A DNA stretch of 64,000 nucleotides, taken from contig OZ243944.1 in NCBI GenBank assembly GCA_965214295.1, positions 2,418,001 to 2,482,000 of the forward strand, given 5' to 3'. This DNA is from JAJDUF01 sp965214295. Its GTDB lineage: Bacteria > Chloroflexota > UBA11872 > UBA12225 > JAJDUF01. The position numbers were made by a program, and so were the translations under genes. The notes under the pieces are model-generated. The model made no database searches, had not been told where the DNA came from, and saw only the letters and a list, made by a program, of their open reading frames with translations. This document shows positions 34,993 through 43,862 of this stretch, piece after piece; the first letter of the stretch is position 1; each line of letters begins with the position of its first letter.

Positions 34993-35724
34993 TCAAGCCC
35001 CGCAGAACGGGAGGCCTAGTTTCTCGAAGTCATTTTCAGGGATGCGGCGCAGCGCCGGCGGCAAGCATTCGGTAAGAGCGTTTTTATGGAGGCTCACATA
35101 CTCCAGTTGGGTCAGGTAGTCCAACTCCGGTGGAGTGGGGCCAGTCAACTGGTTGTTGTTGAGGGCCAACCCCTGTAGGTTAGCGAGGGCGCCTAGTTCG
35201 GGCGGGATGGGACCGGTCAGGTAGTTGTTACGAAGGTCCAACACCGTCAGGGCGGTGAGGGCACCCAGTTCGGGGGGGATACGTCCGGACAGGTGGTTGT
35301 TGCGGAGGTCTAGTACCGTCAGTGCGGTAAGCTCGCCCAATTCCGGCGGGATGGTGCCGTTCACATTACCTGAGAACCTACGCTCGGAAAGATCCAACTC
35401 GATCACCCGGGACGGGTTGTCCCCCCCTGGACGATGTGATTCCCGGTGGCTATAGGTTGATGACGCTGCCGATCTTGATGCCGTCCCAATCAGCGATGGC
35501 GCGGTCGGCGCTCCAGTGCCGGCCAGGGTGTCCCTGACGTGCAGCAGCACCGTGCAATCCGCCACCAGGCCGGGGTTGTCCTGCGGGTCGGGGACTGCGG
35601 TGCCATTGGCGCACGGTGGTCCGGTTTCTGTGTCGGAGGGCAAAGAGGTGATGAGAACAAGTACTAGGGGTATTAGGATGAAGAGCATAACGACGATGAT
35701 GCCGACAATACGCCGCCAGTGCAT
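34993..35724 (-). CDS. Plant-type LRR membrane-anchored protein (short paralogue)
   Basis: 243 residues from the ATG at 35724 (ATG at 35730 also possible). N-terminal membrane helix IVGIIVVMLFILIPLVLVLI, then a Cys-containing cap (CANGTAVPDPQDNPGLVADCTVLLHVRDTLAG), about four to five 24-residue leucine-rich repeats of the LxxLxLxxNxLxGxIPPELG type, and a C-cap ending in ECLPPALRRIPENDFEKLGLPFCGA. The segment between the N-cap and the first repeat (about 35420-35515) appears in a different reading frame from the paralogue: the conserved SADRAIADWDGI reads in another frame there. This fits two compensating indels, the second near the seven-C run at 35421-35427. Confidence 0.8.
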   Translation of the reverse strand: MHWRRIVGIIVVMLFILIPLVLVLITSLPSDTETGPPCANGTAVPDPQDNPGLVADCTVLLHVRDTLAGTGAPTAPSLIGTASRSAASSTYSHRESHRPGGDNPSRVIELDLSERRFSGNVNGTIPPELGELTALTVLDLRNNHLSGRIPPELGALTALTVLDLRNNYLTGPIPPELGALANLQGLALNNNQLTGPTPPELDYLTQLEYVSLHKNALTECLPPALRRIPENDFEKLGLPFCGA

Positions 35725-35813
35725 GACCATACCTCTTGAGAACCGTGCCTAGAGCAGTGCAGCATCCTGGTGCTGCTCCAGCGGCTATCCTAGCACGCAT
35801 AGTGAGGATGGTC

Positions 35814-37295
35814 TCACGAAGCGGCGAGGCCGAGTTGCGCGAGCCGCGCCGGCTCGCCGAGGTAGAAGCCCTGTCTCAGGAGGTGCTGCTGGAGCTTCTT
35901 GACGTTGAGGTCGCGGGGCGCGACGCCGTCCTGCACGGATAGGGCGGCAGCGACGCCGGCGGCCTCGCCGAGCTGCATCAGCGCCGGGCGCGCCCGGGTG
36001 GCCCCGGGGTCGTGGCCGCGCCGGATGTAGGCCGAGGCGCGGCCGGTGGCGAGCAGGCCATCCATGCCTTTGGGTAGCAGCGAGCGATAGGGTGTATCGA
36101 AGCCGGACGCTTCACCGCCGTAATGAGGCTGCGCGGCGTGCGTGTTGCGGTAGAGCACGTCGTCGAACTTGGCACCGTTGAAGGCGTCCTCCGGTGTGAT
36201 GGTGTACTCGCCGTCAATGTGTGGGCCGCCCCGCGAGCCAAAATAGGGGGCGGTAATCAGCAGGTAGGCGCGCTCGAAGCCGGGCACGTAGTTGCGGAAG
36301 AACTGCACGGTCTCGAAGACGTGCGTGCGGATCGCGGTTTCCAGCCGGGCGTGCTGCTTCATGTCGTCGCGGCGAATGGCGCCGCCCATGTTGATTCGGC
36401 TGCCGATCAGCCCGTTGTCATAGGGGCCTTTCCATAGGTTGGGGGTATTGATGTGGACGTGCGGCTCGACGGTCTTCAGGTAGTGGAAGTCGTCGCGCTC
36501 CCACGCTTGCCGGAGCAGGGGGATCATCGGGTCCTCGAATGCTTGCCGCGCAAACGGGAACCGCTGCCGCTCGGCCAGCCAGGCCTCGTCGGCCGCGCTC
36601 AGGGTGACGTCGCTGGCGAGGAATTGATCGAAGCGCGTGAAGTCCACGTCGGCCATCACGAAGTAGATGGCGGTGTCGTTCCAGGGGACGAACTCGGGGC
36701 GTAGGTACTGCTCGCGGATGACCGGCGGCCACGCTGGATCGGGGGGCATGTCGGTAATGACCGGGACCCCGGCGCGGCGGCACACGTCCGCGTCGGCGGA
36801 AGCGTCAATGACGACCTGGGCCTTGACGGCCACGCGGCCCGACTTGCCCTCCACGAACAGCCCGGTGACGCGATTCTGCTCGATGATCGGATCGCCGACC
36901 CATACTGGCACCAGAATCTCGACACCAGCGTCGAGGGCCATTTGGGCCGCGAGGTGCGAGATGATATTGGTTGTGTCGGCATAGCGGTGGCCGGTTTCGA
37001 CGCGGAGCGCCTCCATCCGGTCGTTCAGCTCCTTGGGGATACCGGCCAGCCCGCCCGGCAAGGTGACGGGGGCCTCGCCGGCGACACTGCCCCCGACGAT
37101 CATCGCCGGACCGAGGTTGCCGCCCAAGCTGGCAAAGCGGTCCAGCAGCAAGGTCTGCACCCCCTGGCGTCCCGCTGCGATGGCCGAGAACATGCCGGAG
37201 AGACCGCCGCCTACCACCGCCACGTCCACATCGTAGGCGATGGGCACCTGCTTCCGCGGCTCGGCTACATACCCTAGTGGCTCGTCTGTGACCAT
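35814..37295 (-). CDS. FAD-dependent oxidoreductase (FAD_oxidored family)
   Basis: 493 residues; ATG preceded by AAGGAG. FAD dinucleotide fold DVAVVGGGLSGMFSAIAAGRQG, then LLDRFASLGGNLGPAMIVGGS, VVIDASADADVCRRAG, and a C-terminal GLLATGRASAYIRRG segment typical of the FAD_oxidored (PF12831) group, which lacks a known general substrate. It may work with the neighbouring C45-type and SDR genes. No export signal. Confidence 0.87.
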   Translation of the reverse strand: MVTDEPLGYVAEPRKQVPIAYDVDVAVVGGGLSGMFSAIAAGRQGVQTLLLDRFASLGGNLGPAMIVGGSVAGEAPVTLPGGLAGIPKELNDRMEALRVETGHRYADTTNIISHLAAQMALDAGVEILVPVWVGDPIIEQNRVTGLFVEGKSGRVAVKAQVVIDASADADVCRRAGVPVITDMPPDPAWPPVIREQYLRPEFVPWNDTAIYFVMADVDFTRFDQFLASDVTLSAADEAWLAERQRFPFARQAFEDPMIPLLRQAWERDDFHYLKTVEPHVHINTPNLWKGPYDNGLIGSRINMGGAIRRDDMKQHARLETAIRTHVFETVQFFRNYVPGFERAYLLITAPYFGSRGGPHIDGEYTITPEDAFNGAKFDDVLYRNTHAAQPHYGGEASGFDTPYRSLLPKGMDGLLATGRASAYIRRGHDPGATRARPALMQLGEAAGVAAALSVQDGVAPRDLNVKKLQQHLLRQGFYLGEPARLAQLGLAAS

Positions 37296-37355
37296 CGTGT
37301 TGTCTCCTTATTGCGGCCCGCACTTGGCCCCTTACCCCGGCGGCCCTCACCCCGG

Positions 37356-37406
37356 CCCTCTCCCACGGGGAGAGGGGGTGGATTCCCGCTTTCGCGAGAA
37401 TGACGG
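37356..37406. repeat. REP-like hairpins
   Basis: CCCTCTCCC-ACG-GGGAGAGGG followed by GATTCCCGCTTTCGCGAGAATGACGG. Found between two genes on the same strand. Confidence 0.6.
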
Positions 37407-37438
37407 TACAGAAAGGGTGTTGCGCTATGCCTATAGTC

Positions 37439-38542
37439 TCATACAGTGTACGTGACCGGCCAGTTGGCGCAGGGCTGGCCGCGCACGACGTGGAGCAGTC
37501 CCTTGGTCGGCTCGACGACGACCGCGGCGGTGGTCTCCATCCCCGGCTTACCGTCTACCCAATGCCGGCAGGTGCCCTGGGGGTAGTAGGTGTGGTCGGC
37601 CAGAGCAGCGAACGCACGCTGCGGTGTCAGCCGGCCGGACTCCGCGTGGAGCAAGTGCCAGAAACCGTGCATCCGGTAGTGGGAGTTCTCCTCCTCGCTC
37701 GCGCCCTCCTTGCCGACATAGGCCCCAAACGGACGGGTCTCCACGCCCTCGGCGTGGTTGCCGTGCGTGGCAATGCCCGCGCGGGCCGGCACGGTGCTCA
37801 CGCCCCCGGCGTTGAACTCGACGGACAGGCTCTCGCCTTGCGGATCGCTAATCAGGCAGTTGCCGGCGCCGGCCAGCCCAAAGCGCCGGGCCAGGTCTAC
37901 GCCGTCATGCACCGATGAGCCGGCCAGCATGAGCAAGCCCCAAGTGGTCATTGACAACCCGGTCGGCGCGCCGGCCTGGGAATAGAGCGAGTTGCGGAAG
38001 ATGCTCATGCCGGTGGACCACATACCGTAGCCGAGGACCTCGCCCGGATAGGCGAGTACTAGGATGGTCGGCGCGTCTTTGATCCGCATCCGCAGCACGA
38101 CGTAGCGATAGGCGCTCGGCGTCTGCGTATCCTTGGTTTGCCCGGAGAACGGTGCCCCGTCGAGCGTGACGCTGCCGGAGACGCCAAAGGAGGTACAGCC
38201 CTCCGGCGCTGGCGCTGGGGCAACGGCTGGCGTTGGTGCGGAGGCCGGGCCGATCCCGTCGTGCAAGCCCTGGAAGAGATCGAACAGGTGCGGCGCTCGC
38301 CGCTCATACAGCGCCCGCACCGCCGGAGCCAGCTCCAGCCACCAGGCGCCGCGTTGGTGATAGTTGACATAAAAAGGATAACGCGCGCGGACCAGCTCCC
38401 CATACTCCCGCCCGCAGTCGTAGGCCGTTCCCTCCACGGCCAGCAGCGGCACCGTCCCCGGCGGCACCTGCCGCGGGATAGGGCCGCGGGGAGCAGCGGG
38501 ACTGGGGAGGTCGAACGTTGGTCGGTCTCCTGACGATGGCAT
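37439..38542 (-). CDS. C45-family Ntn-hydrolase (acyl-CoA:6-APA acyltransferase-like)
   Basis: 367 residues from the ATG at 38542, which follows AAGGAGCACCAAG; a longer open frame upstream lacks support. Nucleophile region EGCTSFGVSG with C116, the residue exposed by self-cleavage in C45 acyltransferases. GREYGELVR near the N-terminus and GNCLISDPQGESLSVEF downstream are also family features. A Pro/Ala-rich linker (about 100-112) precedes the nucleophile. It may hydrolyse or transfer amide-linked acyl groups; substrate unknown. Confidence 0.75.
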   Translation of the reverse strand: MPSSGDRPTFDLPSPAAPRGPIPRQVPPGTVPLLAVEGTAYDCGREYGELVRARYPFYVNYHQRGAWWLELAPAVRALYERRAPHLFDLFQGLHDGIGPASAPTPAVAPAPAPEGCTSFGVSGSVTLDGAPFSGQTKDTQTPSAYRYVVLRMRIKDAPTILVLAYPGEVLGYGMWSTGMSIFRNSLYSQAGAPTGLSMTTWGLLMLAGSSVHDGVDLARRFGLAGAGNCLISDPQGESLSVEFNAGGVSTVPARAGIATHGNHAEGVETRPFGAYVGKEGASEEENSHYRMHGFWHLLHAESGRLTPQRAFAALADHTYYPQGTCRHWVDGKPGMETTAAVVVEPTKGLLHVVRGQPCANWPVTYTV

Positions 38543-38600
38543 CTTGGTGCTCCTTGTTGTCAGCATCAGGATTGACGGGATACGAGGATGAGCAGGATTG

Positions 38601-39068
38601 CTAGGCGCTGCCAGCCTTCTCGCCGTCGGGTGGTGGCTCAGTGAGCGTGGTGCCGTTACTTTCCGCTTCAGCGAGTGCGGCCACCGCCTGATCGTGTCCA
38701 AGCGCCTTGAGTGCCCGGATGACCTCGGCGCGGCCTTCAACTCTGCCTTCAACTCTGCCTTCAACCCGGCCTTCAGCCTTGCCGGCGGCGAACTTCCGCT
38801 GTCCGATCCACTCTGCGATAGCCATGCTTACTCCCGTTCCCACCAATGCGAGTGACGCCGACGCAATACCTACCGGAGCTATCCCTTGCACAACGTCCAG
38901 GGCGGTCTTCGCTGCGCTGTCCGTAGAACGGTCTAGGCAACCTTCATAGGCCAGGGTGTAGCCGACACCGGCTACGAACAGGACGGTGAAGACATCCGAG
39001 TAGATCTTTTGCCAGCGCCGGGGCAGACTCCACAGCGCCCACCAATCATCCTCTCTGCGCTCCGACAC
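38601..39068 (-). CDS. Small membrane protein with EGRV repeats
   Basis: 155 residues, GTG start after AAGGAGG. Two predicted membrane segments (VFTVLFVAGVGYTLAY; GIASASLALVGTGVSMAIAEWI), then a charged tail with tandem four-residue EGRV units encoded by 12-bp DNA repeats at about 38731-38780. The fold resembles the small membrane protein at 48926-49405 in plan. Function unknown. A near-consensus promoter lies at 39166-39194. Confidence 0.55.
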   Translation of the reverse strand: MSERREDDWWALWSLPRRWQKIYSDVFTVLFVAGVGYTLAYEGCLDRSTDSAAKTALDVVQGIAPVGIASASLALVGTGVSMAIAEWIGQRKFAAGKAEGRVEGRVEGRVEGRAEVIRALKALGHDQAVAALAEAESNGTTLTEPPPDGEKAGSA

Positions 39069-39165
39069 GCCGCCTCCTTACCCCTTGATAGTAGAAATTC
39101 CCGGCATGTCGGCGCAAGCCTCCCCGACACCCCGCTTCCACCCGCGCCACATGCTTGACATGCAT

Positions 39166-39194
39166 ACTGTATCATATAGATGTGCGAATGTCAA
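39166..39194 (-). promoter_or_regulatory. Near-consensus promoter of the EGRV-repeat gene
   Basis: On the minus strand TTGACA (39189-39194) and TACAGT (39166-39171) with 17-bp spacing, upstream of the gene at 38601-39068. The only well-formed sigma-70-like element seen for that gene. Confidence 0.5.
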
Positions 39195-39522
39195 TGAGCC
39201 GACGCCCGTGTCAGCATCAGGATTTACGGGATTGGAGGATAGGCAGGATGGAGGACCGGGCTGCCGTCCCCCTGCCGGAGCGGGAGGCCAGAGCAGGGTC
39301 GTCATTCCCGCTTGCCCGTGTACGCGCCGGTATGGTACACCCGATCATCCGGCTAGGGCATATCGGCTAGGGTATGTGTTGCGTTGGGAGAATCAAGATA
39401 AAGATTAGAAACACCGCTATAGTAGCACTGGTAGTCGTCGTTGCTGCTGCTCACGCATGACCGGTACGATTCTCGCCGCGGCGACCTTGCGGATTCGGCC
39501 GTGGGCGGGAGGAGCGCCTCCG

Positions 39523-39702
39523 ATGACGAGCAAGAGAAGACCGGTCATCATTAATGAGCGGCGCAGCCCCAAGCATATCCCCCCGAAGTCTGACCGGTGG
39601 GATCCGCGGAAGCCCCCAGGCGGCAAGCCGTCACCGCGCAAGAAGTCCCGTCCCCTGTTCAAGCCAGGGGCAGACTCTGAGCCACCTACGCTGGCGGACT
39701 AG
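39523..39702 (+). CDS. Possible small basic Pro-rich protein
   Basis: 59 residues, Lys/Arg/Pro-rich (MTSKRRPVIINERRSPKHIPPK...), ATG about 10 bases after GGGAGGA. No homologue recognised; may be spurious. Confidence 0.3.
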   Translation: MTSKRRPVIINERRSPKHIPPKSDRWDPRKPPGGKPSPRKKSRPLFKPGADSEPPTLAD

Positions 39703-39970
39703 CCTCGGCGCTGGCTTCTCAGTCGTTGTCCCGCTTGGGATCAACGAATCGCCGGGCATAGCGAGTCCTTGGTTACGGGCAGGCGCGGAGATTGTCAGGA
39801 TCAGGATTTACGGGATGAAGGGATGAGCAGGATTGCATGTCGGTACAAGCCATCCATTCTGCCTATCCTCTAATCCGGCGAATCCTGATGCCGACAACAA
39901 GGCGGCTTGCCTGCCTGCGCCCCCTCTGTTGAAGCGGGTACTTCCGTAGCAGCTTGCCACGCCGGAGCCG

Positions 39971-42694
39971 TCAAGCCTCGCAGAACGGAAGGTCCAACTC
40001 GGCGAAGTCATTGTTAGTGACATCGCGTAGCCCCGGCGGTACGCATCCAGCGAGTGTGTTGTGGGCAAGCCACAGCAACTGCAGGTTCGCAAGGGTGCCT
40101 AGTTCTGGTGGGATGTGTCCAGAAAGTTGATTGTTGTGGAGGGTCAACATCTGCAGATTGGTGAGGGCGGCCAACTGGGAGGGGATAGTGCCGGATAGTT
40201 GGTTGTTGTCGAGGGTCAACCGCTCCAGGTTGGTGAGGGTCCCTAGCTCTGGCGGGATGGAACCGGACAGTTGGTTGCTGTCGAGGGTCAACGTCTGCAG
40301 ATTGGTGAGGGCGGCCAACTGGGAGGGGATAGTGCCGGACAGTTGGTTGTCGTCAAGTTGCAACCGCTCCAGGTTGGTGAGGGTCCCTAGCTCTGGCGGG
40401 ATGGAACCGGACAGTTGGTTGCTGTCGAGGGTCAACGTCTGCAGATTGGTGAGGGCGGCCAACTGGGAGGGGATAGTGCCGGACAGTTGGTTGTCGTCAA
40501 GTCGCAACCACTCCAGGTTGGTGAGGGTCCCTAGTTCTGGTGGGATGGAACCGGACAGTTGGTTGTTGTCAAGCCACAACCACTCCAGGTTGGTGAGGGT
40601 CCCTAGTTCTGGTGGGATGGAACCGGACAGTTGGTTGTTGTCAAGCCACAACCACTCCAGGTTGGTGAGAGAACCGAGCTGGGGCGGGATCGTACCCGTC
40701 AGCTTAAGCTCGGACAGGTCCAACTCAGTGACACGGAGCGGCGAGCCGCCGACGTTAATGCCGTCCCAGTCGGTGATGGGACGGTCTGCGTTCCAGTTCA
40801 ACGTGGCGCTGCCGGCGAGGGTGTCCCTGATATGCAGCAATACGGTGCAATCCGCGACCAAGGCAGAGTGAGCTTGTGGGTTGGGGATAGCGACGTCATT
40901 GGCGCACAGTGTTGTTACTCCACCTGTGGTTGCTTTAGCCGCGCAGAACGGGAGGCCCAAATCAGTGAAGTCATTGTTAGCGACATCGCGCAGTCTCTCC
41001 GGTAGGCAGCCGGTGAGCGCGTTGTCGGCGAGATGGAGCGTTTCCAGATTGGCAAGAGCGCCCAACTCTGGTGGGATGGGGCCAGACAGTTGGTTGTCGT
41101 GGAGGAACAACCGCTCCAGGTTGGTGAGGGCACCTAGTCCTGGTGGGATTAGTCCTGTTAGTTGGTTGCTGCTGAGGCCTAATCCCCACAGATTGGCGAT
41201 GGCTCCCAACTCTCGCGGGATGGGGCCAGACAGTTGGTTGTTGTCGAGGGCCAACGTCTGCAGATTGGTGAGGGCGGCCAACTGGGAGGGGATAGTGCCG
41301 GACAGTCGGTTGTTGAAAAGGACCAAGATTTCCAGGTTGGTGAGGTTGCCCAGTGCTGGAGGGATGGGTCCGGACAGTCGGTTGCCGAAAAGGACCAAGA
41401 TTTCCAGGTTGGTGAGGTTGCCCAATTCAGGCGGGATGGGTCCGGACAGTTGGTTGCTGCTGAGGAACAACGCCTGCAGATTGGCGAGGTTGCCCAGTGC
41501 TGGAGGGATAGTGCCGGACAGTTGGTTGCCGAAAAGGACCAAGATTTCCAGGTTGGTGAGGTTGCCCAATTCAGGCGGGATGGAGCCAGGCAGTTGGTTA
41601 CTGCTGAGGTCCAGCTCCTGCAGGTTGGTGAGTTCGGCCAACTGGGGCGGGATCGTACCCGTCAACTTGTGCTCGGACAGGTCCAGTTCGGTCACACGGA
41701 GCGGCGAGCCGCTGACGGTGATGCCGTCCCAGTCGGCGATGGGACGATCCGCTTGCCAGTTCAACGTGGCGCTACCGGCGAGGGTGTCCCTGATCTGCAG
41801 CAATACGGTGCAATCCGCGACCAAGGCAGAGTGAGCTTGTGGGTTGGGGACGGCGACACCATTGGCACAGGGCGTTGTTGCTCCATCCGTGGTTGCTTCA
41901 GCCGCACAGAATGGGAGTCCCGACTCGGTGAAGTCATTATTAGCGACATCGCGCAGTCCCTCCGGTAGGCAGCCGGTGAGCACGTTTCCGTCGGCGAGAT
42001 ACAATGACTCCAGGTTGGCGAGGGAACCGAGTTGGGTAGGGATAGGGCCGGTCAATTGGTTGTTATGGAGACGCAAATCCCGCAGGTTGACGAGAGCGCC
42101 CAGTTCTGATGGGATGGTACCGGACAGTTGATTGCTGTCGAGGTACAACGCCTCCAACTTGGTGAGGGCACCCAACTGATGCGGAATAGTTCCGGACAGT
42201 TGATTGGTGTGGAGGCTCAACAACTCCAGTTGGGTGAGGGTGCCCAATTCAGACGGGATGGTACCCGTCAGCTTACGCTCGGATAGGTCCAGCGCGATCA
42301 CCCGGGGCGGTGAGCCACCGACAGCGATACCGTCCCAGTCGGCGATAGGGCGGTCCGCGCTCCAGTTAAGTTTAAGTGCGGCGCTGCCGGCCAGCGTGTC
42401 TCTGACTTGCAGCAACACCGTGTAGTCGGCAACTAAGCCAGGATTGGCTTCCGTATCAGCGGTAGGCCCCGTAGCCCCCGCAACTGCCTCGCCAGCCGAC
42501 TGCACCACCGTCCGAGCCGCTTCACCAGCCGCTATGCCAGCGGCACGGCGGGCTACTGAATCAGTGGTACGCTCCGTTGTCTCATCAGCGACTTCACCCG
42601 CGGCACGGCCCACCGTCCTGGAGGACAGGCAGCCGGTGACGCCAAGAACGATGAGCGTGCCGATGATGATGCCGACAATAGGCTGCCGTTGCAT
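39971..42694 (-). CDS. Plant-type LRR lipoprotein with three LRR modules
   Basis: 907 residues from the ATG at 42694. Lipobox VTGC with C22. An Ala-rich helix is followed by three modules, each with a cap (PGLVADYTVLLQVRDTLAGSA...NWSADRPIADWDGI) and a run of 24-residue LRRs (LTNLExLxLxxNQLSGTIPPELG), then a C-cap with C-LPEGLRDVANNDF...LPFCAA. The third module has near-identical 72-bp and 144-bp DNA duplications (about 40130-40700), showing recent expansion. Likely surface-exposed and protein- or glycan-binding. The C-cap region has strongly similar 3' flanks with the paralogues at 34993 and 57172. Confidence 0.88.
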   Translation of the reverse strand: MQRQPIVGIIIGTLIVLGVTGCLSSRTVGRAAGEVADETTERTTDSVARRAAGIAAGEAARTVVQSAGEAVAGATGPTADTEANPGLVADYTVLLQVRDTLAGSAALKLNWSADRPIADWDGIAVGGSPPRVIALDLSERKLTGTIPSELGTLTQLELLSLHTNQLSGTIPHQLGALTKLEALYLDSNQLSGTIPSELGALVNLRDLRLHNNQLTGPIPTQLGSLANLESLYLADGNVLTGCLPEGLRDVANNDFTESGLPFCAAEATTDGATTPCANGVAVPNPQAHSALVADCTVLLQIRDTLAGSATLNWQADRPIADWDGITVSGSPLRVTELDLSEHKLTGTIPPQLAELTNLQELDLSSNQLPGSIPPELGNLTNLEILVLFGNQLSGTIPPALGNLANLQALFLSSNQLSGPIPPELGNLTNLEILVLFGNRLSGPIPPALGNLTNLEILVLFNNRLSGTIPSQLAALTNLQTLALDNNQLSGPIPRELGAIANLWGLGLSSNQLTGLIPPGLGALTNLERLFLHDNQLSGPIPPELGALANLETLHLADNALTGCLPERLRDVANNDFTDLGLPFCAAKATTGGVTTLCANDVAIPNPQAHSALVADCTVLLHIRDTLAGSATLNWNADRPITDWDGINVGGSPLRVTELDLSELKLTGTIPPQLGSLTNLEWLWLDNNQLSGSIPPELGTLTNLEWLWLDNNQLSGSIPPELGTLTNLEWLRLDDNQLSGTIPSQLAALTNLQTLTLDSNQLSGSIPPELGTLTNLERLQLDDNQLSGTIPSQLAALTNLQTLTLDSNQLSGSIPPELGTLTNLERLTLDNNQLSGTIPSQLAALTNLQMLTLHNNQLSGHIPPELGTLANLQLLWLAHNTLAGCVPPGLRDVTNNDFAELDLPFCEA

Positions 42695-42785
42695 GACCGT
42701 ATCTCCAGTGTAGAGCCGTCGCGTATTATAATCTGTTGCTATGCAACTCGCAAGGTACTGCACTGGGGAGCGGCGCTCGTCGGGG

Positions 42786-42812
42786 ACCTAGACTGCGGCT
42801 TGCGCCGCAGTG
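42786..42812. repeat. REP-like palindrome
   Basis: CTAGACTGCGGCTTGCGCCGCAGTGACG-type unit in the 176-base gap between LRR and SDR genes; the same family occurs at 50511, 58710 and 63686. Confidence 0.55.
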
Positions 42813-42870
42813 ACGAGACCCCACCACCTCTCCGGCGTATCCTGTCCATCCTGTATATCCATGTGGATAC

Positions 42871-43641
42871 CTAGTAGTCGAGGGTGACGCCGCCTTCTAC
42901 GGGGAGGATGGTGCCGGTGATGAAGGTGGCGGCGTCGCTGGCGAGGAAGAGGACGGCGCGGGCGATGTCGGTGGGGGTGCCGATCCGATTCAGCGGGTGC
43001 ATGGCGGCGAACTCGTGCCGGCGTTGCTCGGGATTAGGCTGCATGGCGAGGTACTCCTGGAGCAGGGGCGTGTCCACCACGCCGGGGCAGATACAGTTGG
43101 CGCGGATGCCGTAGGGGGCTACGTCGAGGGCCAACGAGCGGGTCATCGAAATGATCGCGCCCTTGGAGGCGGTGTAGGCTATCGAGTCCTTTTGCCCGAT
43201 GAGGCCGACCATCGAGCCGATGCTGATGATGGCGCCGCGGGTTTCCTTTAGGGCCGGGAACGCCGCCTTGGCGCAGAGGAACACGCTTTTCAGGTTCAGC
43301 TCGATGATGGAGTCCCAGTCCGCCTCGGTGCAGTCGAGGAGGCCCTTGCTGTTGTGCCAGCCGGCGTTGTTCACCAGCACGTCGAGCCGGCCCCAACGGT
43401 CTACGGCCGCTGCCACCATCGCCGCGACGGCGGCGCTACTCCGCACGTCGGTCGGGACGAACAGCGCCGAGCCGCCCTGGCCGTTGATCGCCGCGGCGAC
43501 GGCCGTGCCGTGCTCGCGATCAATGTCGGCGACGACGACATGCGCCCCGGCCGCCGCCAGCGTTTCCGCGCACCCGCGGCCGATGCCTTTGGCTGCGCCG
43601 GTCACGATTGCCACCCGCCCACTCAAGTCCAGTAGGTTCAT
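42871..43641 (-). CDS. SDR-family oxidoreductase
   Basis: 256 residues, ATG at 43641 after GAGGTG. NAD(P) motif VTGAAKGIGRG, NNAGWHN, catalytic Ser in ISIGSMVGLIG and YTASKGAII, then PGVVDTPLLQEYL. Classical SDR, reduces or oxidises a hydroxyl/keto group; substrate unknown. Lies just downstream of the divergent gene group ending with the Gfo/Idh dehydrogenase and may belong to the same transcript. Confidence 0.9.
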   Translation of the reverse strand: MNLLDLSGRVAIVTGAAKGIGRGCAETLAAAGAHVVVADIDREHGTAVAAAINGQGGSALFVPTDVRSSAAVAAMVAAAVDRWGRLDVLVNNAGWHNSKGLLDCTEADWDSIIELNLKSVFLCAKAAFPALKETRGAIISIGSMVGLIGQKDSIAYTASKGAIISMTRSLALDVAPYGIRANCICPGVVDTPLLQEYLAMQPNPEQRRHEFAAMHPLNRIGTPTDIARAVLFLASDAATFITGTILPVEGGVTLDY

Positions 43642-43751
43642 CTGCTTCACCTCACGTTATAGCGTTCAGCTATTAGCTTTCAGCCGTCAGTATAGCCGGG
43701 CGGTGTCGGAAGCAGGATTTACGGGATGGAGGGATGGGCAGAATAGGCGAG

Positions 43752-43845
43752 GGGTGCCGTCATTGCGGCGCAGGCCGCAATCCAGTGGCCGGGGGCTGGA
43801 CTGCGGCCTGCGCCACCGGGCTACCCCGGTGCAGGCGCAGTGACG
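43752..43845. repeat. REP-like palindromes
   Basis: Several GTCATTGCGGCGCAGGCCGCAATCC-type palindromes packed between the SDR and Gfo/Idh genes, preceded by a CAGGATTTACGGG-type repeat near 43707-43740. Confidence 0.6.
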
Positions 43846-43862
43846 ATGTGGAGGGGAGGTGG

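Larger units (their letters stand above)
39069..39970. other. Repeat-rich interval with one possible small gene
   Basis: About 900 bases with no strong gene. Contains three CAGGATTTACGGG-type dispersed repeats (39208-39250, 39796-39838 and an inverted copy near 39868-39899), a candidate promoter, and a possible 59-residue basic, proline-rich protein at 39523-39702. Confidence 0.5.

Noticed and set aside
40130..42400. Repeat array that could be mistaken for a CRISPR
   Set aside because: Units are in phase with 24-residue LRRs and the spacers are not unique; no cas genes nearby.
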